Positions 63,881-64,000 of a stretch of 64,000 nucleotides of DNA are shown in pieces (the first letter of the stretch is position 1; the number at the start of each line of letters is the position of its first letter). Position numbers and translations under genes: made by a program. Below the pieces are notes generated by a model. That model saw nothing but the letters and a program-made list of their open reading frames with translations, ran no database searches and had not been told where the DNA came from. The DNA comes from an uncultured Aquimarina sp. (GTDB lineage Bacteria; Bacteroidota; Bacteroidia; Flavobacteriales; Flavobacteriaceae), in assembly GCA_947496355.1 (NCBI GenBank), contig CANMCO010000009.1, positions 62,001 to 126,000 of the forward strand, read 5' to 3'.

Positions 63881-64000
63881 AATTCTTGATTTTTAGTGTG
63901 TGTATCAATTTGTGTTTTGATGCACACTTTTATAGTATCAAGCAGCGTGCCAAAAAATTAAAGAACTGATATACAGGTGTTTATTAAATATTAAGAATTT

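Overview
The window looks like chromosomal DNA of a marine-type member of the Flavobacteriaceae (Bacteroidota), possibly Aquimarina-like. The DNA is AT-rich. Promoters follow the Bacteroidota pattern (NTTG, spacer, TAnnTTTG). There is a type IX secretion sorting domain, standalone TPR-AraC regulators, a YbaB/EbfC protein, a YfhO protein and secreted DUF2147/NTF2-like proteins. No rRNA, tRNA, insertion sequence, prophage or CRISPR array was recognised. The genus is inference.

Layout. 0-3 kb: the end of an M1 aminopeptidase gene and two tandem patatin-like phospholipase genes. 3-5.4 kb: three small NTF2-fold proteins and an AraC regulator. 5.4-9.4 kb: a tight reverse-strand operon (DsrE-like protein, M20 amidohydrolase, membrane-anchored FMN glutamate-synthase-domain protein, small membrane protein). 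9.5-12.5 kb: a secreted T9SS metalloprotease and a small protein. 12.9-27.5 kb: UvrD-type helicase, Sua5/YciO protein, AraC regulator, two OmpA-family envelope proteins, a glycosyltransferase, an HsdR-N domain protein, HolA, an MFS transporter, an SDR enzyme, and a divergent Lrp regulator/PLP lyase pair. 27.7-28 kb: two tiny paralogous 28-codon ORFs. 28-34.5 kb: DUF2147, fumarase, a small membrane protein, ArsC/Spx-like protein, release factor 2 with its programmed +1 frameshift, and a large zinc metalloprotease. 47-64 kb: threonine aldolase, YegP-like, YbaB, oligopeptidase B, cysteine-synthase-like enzyme, an alpha-oxoamine synthase (serine palmitoyltransferase-like), an acyltransferase-like protein, a beta-barrel protein with a charged tail, DUF4834, YfhO, glycosyltransferase, flippase and an Arg/Tyr-rich secreted protein.

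The stand-out region is 34.6-47.0 kb, which reads as one peptide-secretion island. It holds thirteen small double-glycine-type precursor genes (one frameshifted), most too short for ordinary gene finders. Nine have a Lys-rich leader ending in GG. Four have a leader very like that of colicin V/microcin V. An HlyD adaptor and a C39-peptidase ABC exporter sit in the same transcription unit as two of the microcin-like precursors. Two paralogous regulators each combine a signal peptide, TPR repeats, one membrane segment and a cytoplasmic AraC DNA-binding domain, and each lies directly beside one more precursor gene. No modification enzyme is visible.

The island has its own promoter grammar. Eight forward promoters carry two TCGAAATTC-type boxes exactly 20 bp apart. 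The -33 element starts exactly 29 bp after the start of the second box, and TATGTTTG starts exactly 54 bp after it. A dyad (ATCAAAGCGCTTTGAT type) sits at the presumed transcription start. The two reverse-strand precursors instead have one near-perfect CGAAATTC palindrome. My reading is that the membrane TPR-AraC proteins sense envelope peptides or another periplasmic cue and switch on the whole precursor set plus the exporter. That link is inference; the repeat geometry is directly visible.
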